A stretch of 64,000 nt of DNA from Paenibacillus riograndensis SBR5 (GCF_000981585.1 NZ_LN831776.1:3393187-3457186); one strand, 5' to 3'; counted from the stretch's first letter, positions 41,229-51,217 are shown. Made by a program: numbers and translations. The notes: generated by a model from the letters alone, not told the origin.

Positions 41229-43115
41229 TTGAATTGGCTCGGATCTTTGCAGCAGTTGGGCAGAGCCATTATGCTTCCTACCATGGTGCTGCCGGCGGCG
41301 GCTATTTTGCTGAGTCTGGGCAGTTTGCCGTGGTCTGCATGGGGACTTTCTTCGGTATCCGAAGTGACTACTTACGCGGGGCAAGGGATTTTTTATTTCA
41401 TGCCTTATTTGTTTGCGGTCGGTGTGGCATGGGGGTTGTCCAATCAGGCCGGACCGGCGGGAATGGCGGCGCTCGCGGGGATGTTTACTTATGACCGGAT
41501 AGTTTCCAACATGGGGGACGGGGCGGTACAGCCTGCAACACTAATCGGAATTATCCTCGGAATTGTCGCCGGTGTGGCGCATAACCGGTTCAAAAATATC
41601 AAGCTGCCGGAGGCGATCCAGTTTTTTGGAGGGTCGCGTTTTGTTTTGCTGTTTATGGGTCTGTTCTCTGCCTTGTTCGCCTGGGTGATGCTTGGGCTGT
41701 CGCCTGTGCTGCAGCATGGACTCGACATCCTGTTCCGTGATATCCAGGCAACCGGCGGATACGGCGTGTTTGTATACGGGGTTTTATACAGAGTACTGAC
41801 GGCGTTTGGCCTGCATCATATTCTCAATAATGTGTTCTGGTTTCAGCTGGGAACCTTTACCACACCTGACGGCAGCGCAGTCGTGCAGGGGGATTTGCCG
41901 CGTTTTTTTGCCGGAGACCCTACAGCGGGCATCTTTATGGCGGGGCTGTTCCCGATCATGATGTTTGCGCTGCCGGCGATTGCCTTTGCGATTATTCAGG
42001 AAGCGCGGGAGGATTTAAAGCCGAAGATCAAGAAGACGTTTTTGCGCGCGGCTATGGTCTGCTTTCTGACGGGGGTGTCGGAGCAGATTGAGTTTGCTTT
42101 TTTGTTCGCATCGCCTTATTTGTTCGGGCTGCATGTGGTCATGTCCGGTCTGGCGATGGTGCTGACCTATGCGCTGGGCATCCATCACGGCTTCTCCTAT
42201 TCGGCGGGGGCCATCGATTTTTTCCTCAACATGCATCTGTCACAGCGGGCTTGGCTGCTGATTCCCATCGGCATCGGCTATGGCATTGTTTATTATAATG
42301 TGTTCCGCTGGGCGATCCGCCGGTTCCAGATTCCGACGCCGGGACGCGAGGAAGGCTCCGAGCTGGGCGACTGGGCAGGCAACATTCCTTATCAGGCTCC
42401 GCTGATCCTGGAAGCGTTGGGCGGGAAGGAAAACATCGTGCAGGTACAGGCCTGCATCACACGGTTAAGATTGACAGTGCACAATGACCGGTATATCGAC
42501 ACCGTGGCACTGAAGGGGCTTGGCTCTGCAGGCATCATTAAGCTGGGCGGAGGGAATGTTCAGGTCGTGTTCGGGACTTATTCCGAGCTGATCCGGGAGG
42601 AGATCAACAAGCTGCTGCTCCGCGATCTGCCTCAGGTGCTGTTCAGTTCACCGATTCAGGGCCGCATGATGCCGATTGAAGAAGTGCCGGACCATATTTT
42701 TGCCGCGAAGCTGGTGGGCGACGGGGTAGCATTTTTTCCGGAAAAGGGAGAACTCGTCTCGCCGGTCTTCGGCAAGGTCATGCACGTATACCCTACAATG
42801 CACGCAGTGGGTATTTCTACGCCCGAGGGGCTGGAGGTGCTTATGCATATCGGGATCGACACTTCACAGCTTAAAGGGCCGTTTGAGGCGCTTGTGCAGG
42901 AAGGGGACAGTGTGGAGCCGGGGCAGCTGCTGGTGAGATTTGATCTGACCTATTTGCGTGACCATGCGCCTTCACTGGCGACGCCAATGGTGATTACGAA
43001 CCCGGACCGTGTAAAATCCTGGAGCTATGCTCCATTCAAAAATGTTAAAAAGGGGCAATCATCCGTGATGTCCGTGGTCTTACATGAAAGCAATGTTGGA
43101 GGGGTTGAAGCATGA
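41229..43115 (+). CDS. PTS permease IICBA, glucose/N-acetylglucosamine family
   Basis: A 628-residue sugar transporter in which all three domains are fused. IIC (residues 1-375) has membrane helices and the signatures PEAIQFFGGSRFVLLF and LGIHHGFSYSAGAIDFFLNM. IIB (about 390-470) has the phospho-cysteine Cys409 in QACITRLRLTV. IIA (about 490-620) has its phospho-histidine His540 in VLMHIGIDTSQLKGPFEA. Length and order resemble NagE-like permeases, but glucose transport is also possible. The ptsI start overlaps the stop (ATGA). Confidence 0.92.
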   Translation: MNWLGSLQQLGRAIMLPTMVLPAAAILLSLGSLPWSAWGLSSVSEVTTYAGQGIFYFMPYLFAVGVAWGLSNQAGPAGMAALAGMFTYDRIVSNMGDGAVQPATLIGIILGIVAGVAHNRFKNIKLPEAIQFFGGSRFVLLFMGLFSALFAWVMLGLSPVLQHGLDILFRDIQATGGYGVFVYGVLYRVLTAFGLHHILNNVFWFQLGTFTTPDGSAVVQGDLPRFFAGDPTAGIFMAGLFPIMMFALPAIAFAIIQEAREDLKPKIKKTFLRAAMVCFLTGVSEQIEFAFLFASPYLFGLHVVMSGLAMVLTYALGIHHGFSYSAGAIDFFLNMHLSQRAWLLIPIGIGYGIVYYNVFRWAIRRFQIPTPGREEGSELGDWAGNIPYQAPLILEALGGKENIVQVQACITRLRLTVHNDRYIDTVALKGLGSAGIIKLGGGNVQVVFGTYSELIREEINKLLLRDLPQVLFSSPIQGRMMPIEEVPDHIFAAKLVGDGVAFFPEKGELVSPVFGKVMHVYPTMHAVGISTPEGLEVLMHIGIDTSQLKGPFEALVQEGDSVEPGQLLVRFDLTYLRDHAPSLATPMVITNPDRVKSWSYAPFKNVKKGQSSVMSVVLHESNVGGVEA

Positions 43116-44878
43116 TACAAGGCATAGGCGCAGCAGCAGGTGTAGCTATCGGGAAGGCCTTTGTCTTGCCGAACTGGGAATGGAGCCTGCCGGATACACA
43201 GGTGAATCCGGTGGATCTGGCCAAGGAGTTCGAGCGTTTATACGAAGGGATCCGCACCTCTAAGGATGAGATCGAATTTATCAAAAGAGAATTCCGTGAG
43301 GTGGTCGGGCCGGAGGAATCGAGTATCTTTGACGCCCACCTGGCGATTCTGGATGATCCGGTGTTCATGAGTGAAATCCGCGGCATTATCGAGCGCCAGT
43401 ACAAGGCGGCTGAGGTGGCGGTCAAAGAGGCCATCGATCATTTTGTCGCCATGTTCGATCTGCTGGATGATGAATATATGAAGGAGCGGGCGGTGGATAT
43501 CAAGGATGTCGGCAACCGCCTGCTGAAGCATCTTCTGGGTGCGCCGGAGGTTACACTGCCCTCCGATACGCAGCCTTATATTCTTGTGGCCAAAGAGCTG
43601 TCGCCTTCGCAGCTGGCTCACTTGAATCCAACCTATGTGCTCGGTATCGTAACCATGATGGGCGGCAAAACCTCCCATTCCTCGATCATGGCCCGGGCAC
43701 TGGGGATACCGCTGGTAGCGGGTCTGGAGAACAAAATCCTGACACCGATTCAGACGGGGGATCTGCTGGTGATGGATGGAGAAACCGGGGTGATTCAGCT
43801 CTATCCGGATGAACTGACGCTGAAAGAGTATACCTCCAGACGGGCGAAGCAGCAGCGCAAAAAAGAGCAGCTGGAGCTCCTCGCCACAGTGGATGCTGTA
43901 ACCAAAGACGGCGTGCAGCTGCGGCTGGCCGGCAATATCAGTTCCGTGAAGGAGCTGGACATGGCGCTCAAGTACGGGGCTCAAGGCGTCGGGCTGTTCC
44001 GGACCGAATTCTTGTACATGGACCGCAGCTCATTCCCGACGGAAGAAGAGCAGTTCGAGGTCTATAAGCTGGTAGCCGAAAAAGTAGGGAACGAAACCGT
44101 CGTCATCCGCACGCTGGATATCGGGGGAGACAAGCATTTGGATTATTTCCAGCTTCCTGATGAGCAGAATCCCTTCCTCGGCTACCGGGCGATCCGCATC
44201 AGTCTGGACCGTAAAGACATGTTCAAAACACAGATGACTGCGATCCTGCGGGCCAGCCATTACGGAAATATAAAAATGATGTTCCCGATGATCTCCTCCG
44301 TAGAGGAAGTGCAGGCTGCCAAAGCAGTGTTGAACGAGGTCAAGGAAGAACTCGACCAGCAGGGGGTTCCGTACAACCGGAATATTCCTGTAGGGATTAT
44401 GATCGAGGTTCCGGCAGCGGTAATGATCGCCGATCTGCTCGCAGAGGAGGTCGACTTTTTCAGCATCGGTACTAACGATCTGGTCCAGTATGTGCTGGCA
44501 GTTGACCGTATGAATGAACAGATTGCGCATATGTATCATCCCTACCATCCGGGTGTGCTGCGGATGATCCGGATGACCGTCGAAGCGGCGCGGCGTGTGG
44601 GCATCGATATCAGTGTATGCGGGGAAATGGCGGCGGATGAGCGGTCCCTGCCGCTCTGGCTGGAGATGGGGATCAGTGACCTCAGCATGTCGCCGCAGGC
44701 GCTGTTGAAGGTGAAGCACCGCGCACTGAACACGCTGGCTTCCGAAGCCAGAGAAACGGCCAAGTCCTGTTTCCGCCACCGGACCAGTACAGAGACGGAA
44801 GAAATACTGACCGCTTTTGCCGGGCGGAGCGGGATTCCGCTTGGAGCAGGCGCTGAGGTGAAGGGCAAAAGCTCGTAA
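43112..44878 (+). CDS. ptsI: Phosphoenolpyruvate-protein phosphotransferase (enzyme I)
   Basis: A 588-residue enzyme that takes phosphate from PEP to HPr. The active histidine is His189 in GGKTSHSSIMARALGIPL. The PEP-binding barrel has GVGLFRTEFLYMDRSSFPTE, RTLDIGGDKHLDYF and the signature DFFSIGTNDLVQYVLAVDRM. The catalytic cysteine is in ISVCGEMAAD. Size and motifs are normal. It is coupled to the PTS permease gene. No ptsH lies between them, so HPr must be encoded elsewhere. Confidence 0.97.
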   Translation: MIQGIGAAAGVAIGKAFVLPNWEWSLPDTQVNPVDLAKEFERLYEGIRTSKDEIEFIKREFREVVGPEESSIFDAHLAILDDPVFMSEIRGIIERQYKAAEVAVKEAIDHFVAMFDLLDDEYMKERAVDIKDVGNRLLKHLLGAPEVTLPSDTQPYILVAKELSPSQLAHLNPTYVLGIVTMMGGKTSHSSIMARALGIPLVAGLENKILTPIQTGDLLVMDGETGVIQLYPDELTLKEYTSRRAKQQRKKEQLELLATVDAVTKDGVQLRLAGNISSVKELDMALKYGAQGVGLFRTEFLYMDRSSFPTEEEQFEVYKLVAEKVGNETVVIRTLDIGGDKHLDYFQLPDEQNPFLGYRAIRISLDRKDMFKTQMTAILRASHYGNIKMMFPMISSVEEVQAAKAVLNEVKEELDQQGVPYNRNIPVGIMIEVPAAVMIADLLAEEVDFFSIGTNDLVQYVLAVDRMNEQIAHMYHPYHPGVLRMIRMTVEAARRVGIDISVCGEMAADERSLPLWLEMGISDLSMSPQALLKVKHRALNTLASEARETAKSCFRHRTSTETEEILTAFAGRSGIPLGAGAEVKGKSS

Positions 44879-45025
44879 GTTGGCCCGGCAGCCCCAAACC
44901 ATAGAATCCTCTGCAGTGCAGGGAATTGTAAAAGGAATTAGGAATCGCCTGATCCGCTCCATCAACGGATTGCCTGTCCGCATCCCTGGCGGATCGATCG
45001 TGAAGTGAGCAAGCATCAAAGCCAT

Positions 45026-45050
45026 GGCCCCACATAGTGGGGCTATTTTT
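45026..45050 (+). terminator. Terminator of the PTS operon
   Basis: GCCCCAC-TA-GTGGGGC stem then TATTTTT. Confidence 0.8.
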
Positions 45051-45145
45051 GCTGCTCCCCCAAAAAAAGTAAAACCGTTTCCCGCCCAATGGAGTCAGTA
45101 TACATAGAAGTTCAATAAAGAACGAGGAGGGAGAGAAGTCAGAGT

Positions 45146-45688
45146 ATGGAGAAGCTTTTAGAAGGGGAATGGGCTCAGGCTGTGGATGGAGAAGAGCAGC
45201 TGTTTATCCGCCAGGTCTCTGAGCAGAAAAAAATCCTATACGGGATAGCGTACAGCTACCTGAGGAACGAACCGGATGCGCTTGAAGTGCTGCAGGAAGC
45301 TACATACCGGGCCTGGTCCAAACGGAAAAGCCTGAAGGACACCGGCCGGTTTGCCCCCTGGATGACCCGCATTCTGGTCAACTGCTGCAAGGATGAGCTT
45401 AAGCGCAGAAAAAGGCTCACGCCGGGCCATGCGGACAACGGCAGCAGCAGCGGGAGCATGGAGATGACCAGTGACCGCAAGCTGGATATGGAGCAGGCGC
45501 TGGATGGGGTGAAGCAGAGATACCGCCAGGTGCTGGTGCTGAAGTATTACCGGGATATGACGCTTGCTGAAATCGCCGAGGTGCTGGATCGGCCGGAGGG
45601 AACGGTCAAAACATGGCTGAACAAGGGACTGAAGCAGCTGCGCCACAAAATGAAGCTTAGAGGGGGGCTGGAGCATGATGCAGAGTGA
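45146..45688 (+). CDS. ECF-type RNA polymerase sigma factor
   Basis: A 180-residue group 4 sigma factor. Region 2 covers about residues 20-90 (LYGIAYSYLRNEPDALEVLQ, EATYRAWSKRKSL, FAPWMTRILVNCCKDELKRR) and region 4 residues 105-165 (RQVLVLKYYRDMTLAEIAEV, PEGTVKTWLNKGLKQLRHK). An AAAACCGTTTCCC block at 45071 followed about 25 bases later by GTATAC suggests an ECF promoter and possible autoregulation, not proven. The DUF4179 gene overlaps its end and is the likely anti-sigma partner. Confidence 0.92.
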   Translation: MEKLLEGEWAQAVDGEEQLFIRQVSEQKKILYGIAYSYLRNEPDALEVLQEATYRAWSKRKSLKDTGRFAPWMTRILVNCCKDELKRRKRLTPGHADNGSSSGSMEMTSDRKLDMEQALDGVKQRYRQVLVLKYYRDMTLAEIAEVLDRPEGTVKTWLNKGLKQLRHKMKLRGGLEHDAE

Positions 45689-47096
45689 AGAGAGACTGCT
45701 GAAGGAGTACTTCAACGAAGTGTCGCGGGAGGCTTCGGAGGTGCCTGAAATCAAGCTGGCAGTGGCCATCCGGAACGGAGTATACGATACAAGACACCGG
45801 CGGAAACATACGGGCAGGAGTTTTACCATAGGAGGACTTGCTGTTCTGGCTATTGTGCTGCTGTTTGCATTTCCCCGGTTCGCCGAACATGTGGGGCTGC
45901 GTAGTCATGATGCCCAGGGTGTGCTCAGTGCAAGGCATGATTGGGGCGAGTTTGAGGTGTTCCGTACAGCAGTCGGCAGCAATCTTACGGTCTCCTCGGC
46001 ACTGGATGCAGGCTTGATACAGCGGGTTAACAGCACTTCGGTGGAACAAAACGGATTTGTGCTGACTGTAGATGGAATTGCGGCTGACCAGAAAGGGATT
46101 ATTATCTTGTATACTTTGCAAAACAACACGATGGAGAGTTCGCAAAAATTTAGAGTATCCATGATCAATGAAAAGCAGGCACAGGTAGGCTGGTATGGAC
46201 CCCGGACTGCCCAATATGCCAAGCCGGGCATAACGCGCGGATACGAGCAGATATTGTGGGGTGACGAATATACGAAAATGCCTGAGCAATTGTTTGTGAA
46301 TGCAGGGGTCTTTAGCGGGGACGAACACGATGTTCTTTTCGCCGGGGTAGAGAATGCACTGGCCAATCTATCCGTGCCGGTTGCTCTCAATAAAGCGACT
46401 TTAGCTAAAACCGGAAACACGCTCCAGATTAATAAAAGCCTGGCAATAGCAGGCCAGAGCATTGAAATAAAGACGGCTTATATTGCCGCAACCGGCATCT
46501 ACCTGGAAACAGAATATAATGAGCACAATTCCAAGGACATCTTCGGGTTAATCTCGCCCCGGCTGATGTTAGGCAGCGGCAATGACTTTACAGGGCTTTA
46601 TTCCAAACGCAGTTATGAGCTGGGCGGAAAGCAGATGCTTGTATTTGATAACGACAATACCTCCAATGAGCCGCTGGAGCTTAGAATTGACGGAATTTAT
46701 GCGCTTGACAAGGATGCAACAGAGCTCATTGTTGATACCGGCAAGCAGCAGATTATCAAAAGCCCGGATGACCGACTTAAGGTGTCCATAAGTACAACCG
46801 GCCGGGGCAAGCGCACCATGCTTTTAGAGCTTTATCCGCCTGAGCAAAAGGTCAGTGCAACCTACGACGTAAATATGATTTTGGATGATCGTTTTACGGA
46901 TGGTGAGGGGATTGCGCACACAAAAAAGTATGAAAACGTCAGCCTGTTTGTGAGCAAAGTGGATACAACTCAAAAAATCAAGCCTACTCTATATTATTAC
47001 AATATAGGTAGTGAGGCTCTGCCTCAGCCGCTAACCTTTAAGATCAACAGCTACCCTAATCCGATCAAAGAAAAAGCTTCCCTTTCCATCCGCTAA
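45675..47096 (+). CDS. DUF4179 membrane protein, probable anti-sigma factor
   Basis: A 473-residue protein. The N-terminal 45 cytoplasmic residues (EERLLKEYFNEVSREASEVP) precede one membrane helix (FTIGGLAVLAIVLLFAFPRF), then a large outside beta domain (ALDAGLIQRVNSTSVEQNGF, VLTVDGIAADQKGIIILYTL) typical of DUF4179. The gene order with an upstream ECF sigma factor and a 14-base overlap is the usual sigma/anti-sigma arrangement. It probably senses an envelope signal. Confidence 0.88.
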   Translation: MMQSEERLLKEYFNEVSREASEVPEIKLAVAIRNGVYDTRHRRKHTGRSFTIGGLAVLAIVLLFAFPRFAEHVGLRSHDAQGVLSARHDWGEFEVFRTAVGSNLTVSSALDAGLIQRVNSTSVEQNGFVLTVDGIAADQKGIIILYTLQNNTMESSQKFRVSMINEKQAQVGWYGPRTAQYAKPGITRGYEQILWGDEYTKMPEQLFVNAGVFSGDEHDVLFAGVENALANLSVPVALNKATLAKTGNTLQINKSLAIAGQSIEIKTAYIAATGIYLETEYNEHNSKDIFGLISPRLMLGSGNDFTGLYSKRSYELGGKQMLVFDNDNTSNEPLELRIDGIYALDKDATELIVDTGKQQIIKSPDDRLKVSISTTGRGKRTMLLELYPPEQKVSATYDVNMILDDRFTDGEGIAHTKKYENVSLFVSKVDTTQKIKPTLYYYNIGSEALPQPLTFKINSYPNPIKEKASLSIR

Positions 47097-47099
47097 TAG

Positions 47100-47165
47100 C
47101 GTGGGAGCACAGAATACTGTTGGAGCACAGAATACTGTTGGAGCACGCAATAACATAGGAGCACA
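47100..47165 (+). repeat. 18-bp tandem repeat, about four units
   Basis: TTGGAGCACAGAATACTG repeats with decay: first unit GTGGGAGCACAGAATACT, second exact, third GGAGCACGCAATAACA, fourth AGGAGCACAAAAAG, running into a terminator. It starts right after the DUF4179 stop. Confidence 0.75.
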
Positions 47166-47207
47166 AAAAGCCCTGCCCTTCATACAGTTGAAAGAGCAGG
47201 GCTTTTA
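47165..47207. terminator. Bidirectional terminator
   Basis: AAAAGCCCTGC and GCAGGGCTTTT arms lie between the DUF4179 and DJ-1 genes, which converge. Confidence 0.8.
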
Positions 47208-47225
47208 TATACAGTATCTCCCGGA

Positions 47226-47750
47226 CTACTCTCCCGCTAACGCATCGCAGAAGGCTTTGCCATAAGGCGGCAGGTCCGGCGGGCGGCGGGCGGAGATGAT
47301 ATGTCCGTCGGTGACGACAGCTTCATCCTTCCAGATGGCTCCGGCATTCTCCATATCATCACGGATACCCGGGGTGGATGTAACCGTTACTCCCTCCAAT
47401 ATTTTTGCAGAGATCAACACCCAGCCGGCATGGCAGATCTGCCCAATCGGCTTCTTCGCCGCGTTGAAATCCTGTACAAGCTTCAGCACCGCGCTATAGC
47501 GGCGGATTTTATCAGGAGCCCAGCCGCCGGGAACGAGAATGCCGTCATAATCGGCGGCGTCCAGCTCATCCCAGGAATACTCAGCTTTAGCCGGAACCCC
47601 GTATTTGCCCACATAGGTTTTATCTTTTTCCAGACCGGCCAGATGGACCTCGGCCCCTTCCTCCCTGACGCGGTACACCGGATACCACAGCTCCAAATCC
47701 TCGAATTCATCGTCTACCAATGCTATAACCTTTTTGCCGGTTAGTCTCAT
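47226..47750 (-). CDS. DJ-1/PfpI family protein (type 1 glutamine amidotransferase-like)
   Basis: A 174-residue DJ-1/PfpI fold. The nucleophile elbow is GQICHAGWVLISA with the active cysteine, and the glutamate region is VDDEFEDLELWYPV near the N-terminus. Members of this branch act in protein repair, as peptidases or in stress response; the exact role is unknown. Confidence 0.87.
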   Translation of the reverse strand: MRLTGKKVIALVDDEFEDLELWYPVYRVREEGAEVHLAGLEKDKTYVGKYGVPAKAEYSWDELDAADYDGILVPGGWAPDKIRRYSAVLKLVQDFNAAKKPIGQICHAGWVLISAKILEGVTVTSTPGIRDDMENAGAIWKDEAVVTDGHIISARRPPDLPPYGKAFCDALAGE

Positions 47751-47982
47751 GTTCTGCAGCTCCCTTCAAGAATCCAGTCTTCAGTATATTCTAGCAAATT
47801 TGAAATATGAAGTCATCTGGAAGATTGAAATCCTTAGTTGAATTTCCAAATAAATCATTTTATGCAAATGAGAAGGGATTGAGGGGAACCGGGTCGAATA
47901 TAGGGATTGAACAGGTTAGTTTCGTGTTTTTATAGATGATGCGGTTGAGGCGATTTTACAAAATAAATCTGAGGTGTGGGAG

Positions 47983-48435
47983 ATGTACAAAGATTATTTA
48001 TTGAAGACGTCATGCAGCTGCGGCGGCATCATGACCATACATATGCATACGTTAATCTACAGTGCAAAGATAAAAATTAAGCATGTCCCTGTCTATACCT
48101 GCGGGGAGTGCGGACGTTATGAGCCTCTGTCATGCATTAAAGGTGATCTGGGCAAGCTGATTCACGAATTAGGAGAAATGCCGTCCAAGCGCCATATTTC
48201 GTTTGCTGACAGAAATGAATGGGCCAGTGTGCTCAAGGAGACCTTTGCCAAGGGGTTGTTTGCCGGGGGGATGTCCGAGTTGGAGGAACAGATCCGGAGC
48301 GCGATACAGGGGCGGATTGATCTGCTGCTGGACGTATACCGGCTGGCAGTTGATCTGAACGACCATAAATGGATGGATGAAACTGGAATTAGACTGTCGC
48401 AATTGACAGTTCAGCCGGCGGAAAGCGCAAAATAA
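47983..48435 (+). CDS. YgiT-type zinc-finger protein
   Basis: A 150-residue protein from ATG 47983 (GAGGTGTGGGAG ahead). The N-terminal zinc site has CSCGGIMTIHMH and VYTCGECGRYEPLSC, two CxxC-like knuckles. The rest is helical (EWASVLKETFAKGLFAGG). YgiT-type domains often sit next to MqsR-like partners in toxin-antitoxin pairs. None is seen here, so a regulatory or unknown role is left open. Confidence 0.6.
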   Translation: MYKDYLLKTSCSCGGIMTIHMHTLIYSAKIKIKHVPVYTCGECGRYEPLSCIKGDLGKLIHELGEMPSKRHISFADRNEWASVLKETFAKGLFAGGMSELEEQIRSAIQGRIDLLLDVYRLAVDLNDHKWMDETGIRLSQLTVQPAESAK

Positions 48436-48753
48436 AGGCGAAATAAAGCGGATACTGAAATTTTTTCTGCAAAATTAATGAAAATCTTTCACGAATGTTG
48501 GATTTTTCACGCGCTTTTTGATACGATAGAAACAGGTTAGACAAACCTATGAATCCGGCATGTTGCAGTTGGAAATCATTGGGAGGACAATGAAGCAGCA
48601 GGAGCGTTTTTTCCCGCATTCCGGTAGCGTTCTCAGCCCTTGAAAGAAATTTTGAAAGGAAAATGAAGCGTTATCATTGCACAATTGTACAAAGTGTCGT
48701 ATCATAATTTTAATTAGTCGAACGATAAAATTTATCGCAATGGAGAGAGTAAT
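48436..48753 (+). promoter_or_regulatory. ccpA upstream region with promoter and cre-like half-site
   Basis: TTGCAC (48677-48682) and TATCAT (48700-48705), 17 bases apart, fit a SigA promoter. AAGCGTTATCA (48666-48676) matches 11 of the 14 cre positions and abuts the -35, suggesting CcpA autoregulation. The rest of the gap has no gene. Confidence 0.55.
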
Positions 48754-49764
48754 TTGACGGTAACCATTTACGATGTAGCTCGAGAAGCAGGCGTATCTAT
48801 GGCTACGGTATCACGGGTTGTGAACAATAACCCGAACGTGAAACCGCAGACCCGGAAGAAAGTTTTTGAAGCGATTGAACGTTTGGGCTATCGTCCAAAC
48901 GCCGTGGCGAGAGGTCTCGCCAGCAAGAAAACAACAACCGTTGGGGTTGTTATCCCCGATATCTCGAACTCGATTTTTGCAGAAATTGCACGCGGGATCG
49001 AAGATATTGCCAACATGTACCATTATAACATTATTTTGTGTAACGCGGATAAGCGCAAAGAGAAGGAAATACGTGTCATTAACACACTTTTGGAGAAACA
49101 GGTGGACGGGCTGCTGTTCATGGGTGGAACCGTAACAGATGAACATATCCAAGCCTTCCAGACGTCTGCCGTTCCAATCGTACTTTGCGCTACGCGTGAT
49201 GAGCAGGGAACCTACCCGTCTGTTGATATCGATCATGAGACGGCAGCGTTCGATGCCGTGAACACACTTATCCGTCATGGCCACCGCGAAATTGCAATGA
49301 TTAGCGGAACGCTGCAGGACCCTGCCAATGGTTATGCCCGTTTCCAGGGGTACAAGAAAGCGCTGGAAGCAGCAGGCATTGAGTACCAGGAGGATCTGGT
49401 CCGCATCGGGAATTACCGTTACGAATCCGGTGTCGAAGCGATGAAGTACTTCCTGGGGCTGAAGAAGAAGCCGACAGCTGTATTTGCGGCAACCGATGAA
49501 ATGGCGATTGGTGCCATTCACAGTATTCAGGATGAAGGCCTGAAGGTGCCGGATGACTTCTCGATCATCAGTGTCGACAATATCCGCATGGCCTCTATGG
49601 TCCGTCCTTTGCTGACAACTGTTGCGCAGCCTATGTACGATCTGGGCGCGGTAGCAATGAGACTCCTGACGAAGCTGATGAAGAAGGAAACGGTTGAGAA
49701 TCCGCGTGTCATTTTGCCTCATGAGACGATCCTGCGTTTGTCTGTGAATCATGTGAACAAATAA
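48754..49764 (+). CDS. ccpA: Catabolite control protein A
   Basis: A 336-residue LacI/GalR regulator. Residues 3-22 form the helix-turn-helix ([20 protein letters not shown]) and the hinge follows ([20 protein letters not shown]). The effector/corepressor core contains [14 protein letters not shown] and [16 protein letters not shown]. It binds cre sites with HPr-Ser-P or Crh-P as corepressor. The TTG start follows GGAGAGAG. The 61722 Crh-like protein is a plausible partner. Confidence 0.96.
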   Translation: MTVTIYDVAREAGVSMATVSRVVNNNPNVKPQTRKKVFEAIERLGYRPNAVARGLASKKTTTVGVVIPDISNSIFAEIARGIEDIANMYHYNIILCNADKRKEKEIRVINTLLEKQVDGLLFMGGTVTDEHIQAFQTSAVPIVLCATRDEQGTYPSVDIDHETAAFDAVNTLIRHGHREIAMISGTLQDPANGYARFQGYKKALEAAGIEYQEDLVRIGNYRYESGVEAMKYFLGLKKKPTAVFAATDEMAIGAIHSIQDEGLKVPDDFSIISVDNIRMASMVRPLLTTVAQPMYDLGAVAMRLLTKLMKKETVENPRVILPHETILRLSVNHVNK

Positions 49765-49790
49765 GTATCCGTATGGAACATAAGTGCGTA

Positions 49791-49815
49791 GAAAGCTCCG
49801 GTTGGAGCTTTTTAT
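49791..49815 (+). terminator. Terminator of ccpA
   Basis: AAAGCTCC-GGTT-GGAGCTTTTT. Confidence 0.8.
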
Positions 49816-49857
49816 GTTTTATAGAGGTGTATTTTACTTACATGCAGGAGGGTACAT

Positions 49858-50553
49858 ATGAGTGAAATCATAGGATTGATTGGAGCGATGGACGAGGAGA
49901 TCAAGCTGCTCCTGGAGAGTATGGAAGATAAGGTAAGCACAGTCAAGGCAGGCGTTGCTTATTATTCAGGCACGATATTCGGCCAAAGGGTGGTTCTCTG
50001 CAAATCGGGAGTCGGCAAGGTCAACGCTGCGGTGACGACACAAATTCTGATTGATGCTTTCGGAGTGGCACGTGTGCTGTTCACTGGTGTTGCCGGGGCG
50101 GTGCATCCGGAGCTCGGTATCGGGGATATCGTCATTTCGTCCCATTGCATCCAGCATGACATGGACGTCACCGCTCTTGGCTACCCGCGGGGGGTAATTC
50201 CGTATCAGGAAGTGTCCTCTTTTCCAGCAGCCCCAGACCTTGTACAGCTAGCCGAAGAAGCCTGCCGGGCGCTGAAACAGAAGTCGGTTACAGGAGTTGT
50301 TCTGTCTGGGGATCAATTTATTGCCAGTGCCGCCGTTGTAGCTGAGCTCCGGGAGCAGCTGGACGGAGCCTGTGCGGAAATGGAAGGGGCGGCCGTCGCA
50401 CAGGTCTGCTATATGAATGGGATTCCTTTTGTGATTATCCGCTCCATGTCAGACAAAGCAGACGGTTCGGCACATGTGAACTACCGCGAATTTACGGTTA
50501 CGGCCTCGGAGCGCTCCCATGCGATTCTTGAATACATGCTGAAGGCGATGTAA
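49858..50553 (+). CDS. mtnN: 5'-methylthioadenosine/S-adenosylhomocysteine nucleosidase
   Basis: A 231-residue enzyme that splits the adenine from MTA and SAH, feeding methionine salvage and AI-2 formation. The N-terminal IGLIGAMDEEIKLLL gives the base-catalyst Glu region. VLFTGVAGAVHPELGIGDIV and AEMEGAAVAQVCY give the ribose-binding Glu, and the end RSMSDKADGSAHVN holds the catalytic Asp. GGAGGGTACAT precedes the ATG. Confidence 0.95.
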   Translation: MSEIIGLIGAMDEEIKLLLESMEDKVSTVKAGVAYYSGTIFGQRVVLCKSGVGKVNAAVTTQILIDAFGVARVLFTGVAGAVHPELGIGDIVISSHCIQHDMDVTALGYPRGVIPYQEVSSFPAAPDLVQLAEEACRALKQKSVTGVVLSGDQFIASAAVVAELREQLDGACAEMEGAAVAQVCYMNGIPFVIIRSMSDKADGSAHVNYREFTVTASERSHAILEYMLKAM

Positions 50554-50584
50554 GAAATCTCTTCCGGGGATTAGGATGCTCCCT

Positions 50585-51217
50585 CTAGTACATGAAACGC
50601 TGCCTGAAACGCACCCTGTCAAAGGTTTCCTGTGAGGACATCGGGACTTCCCGGCCGATGCGCACCATCAGGCAGTTGGCTGGATGGGAGCAAATCTCCG
50701 GATCATCTGTGGCATACCACACCATGTCTACCGTCTGCATCAGCTTCTCCATCATCTGACGGTAGGCCCATACATCCAGCCCGCTGCCTTTCAGATCCCA
50801 ATGCCAGTAATATTCGGTTGTGAACACGATGCAGTTCTCCAGCTGTTCCCGTTCAAAAGCGCTCGTAATCAGCAGCTTCGCAAGCCCTATTCCCCTGAAT
50901 CCATCCGCTACTTCCACAGCACCCAGCTCGATCAGATCCTCCATTCCGCCCTGAGACCATAACTCCAGTTCATCCGGATAGTGAAAAGTAACATAGCCTG
51001 CGATCACCTGGTCAACAACAGCGGCAATTACACGCCCTTCCGGCAATCCGGCAATCTCTATAAGCGCTTCCAGCTGCTCCTGCGGTTTACGGAAGGCATC
51101 CAGATCCGGATGCATCTGCAGCCCTTGCAGCGCGTCTGGCGACAAAGGTCCGCTAACGGTAATCAGGCTTCTGTGATGCGGCAGAATATGGGACACAGGG
51201 ATTTTGCGGTGCTCCAT
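50585..51217 (-). CDS. acuA: AcuA-type protein acetyltransferase of acetyl-CoA synthetase
   Basis: A 210-residue GNAT protein of the same length as Bacillus AcuA, which acetylates and inactivates AcsA. Acetyl-CoA motif A is ELGAVEVADGFRGIGLAKLL. Other marks are GRVIAAVVDQVIAGYVTFHY and a C-terminal YYWHWDLKGSGLDVWAYRQM. It is divergent from acsA with a cre-like site between them. acuB and acuC are not adjacent, unlike in B. subtilis. Confidence 0.88.
   Translation of the reverse strand: MEHRKIPVSHILPHHRSLITVSGPLSPDALQGLQMHPDLDAFRKPQEQLEALIEIAGLPEGRVIAAVVDQVIAGYVTFHYPDELELWSQGGMEDLIELGAVEVADGFRGIGLAKLLITSAFEREQLENCIVFTTEYYWHWDLKGSGLDVWAYRQMMEKLMQTVDMVWYATDDPEICSHPANCLMVRIGREVPMSSQETFDRVRFRQRFMY

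Noticed and set aside
44030..45025. A 331-codon minus-strand frame inside ptsI and the following gap
   Set aside because: It overlaps the catalytic core of ptsI and the PTS terminator; no supporting features.
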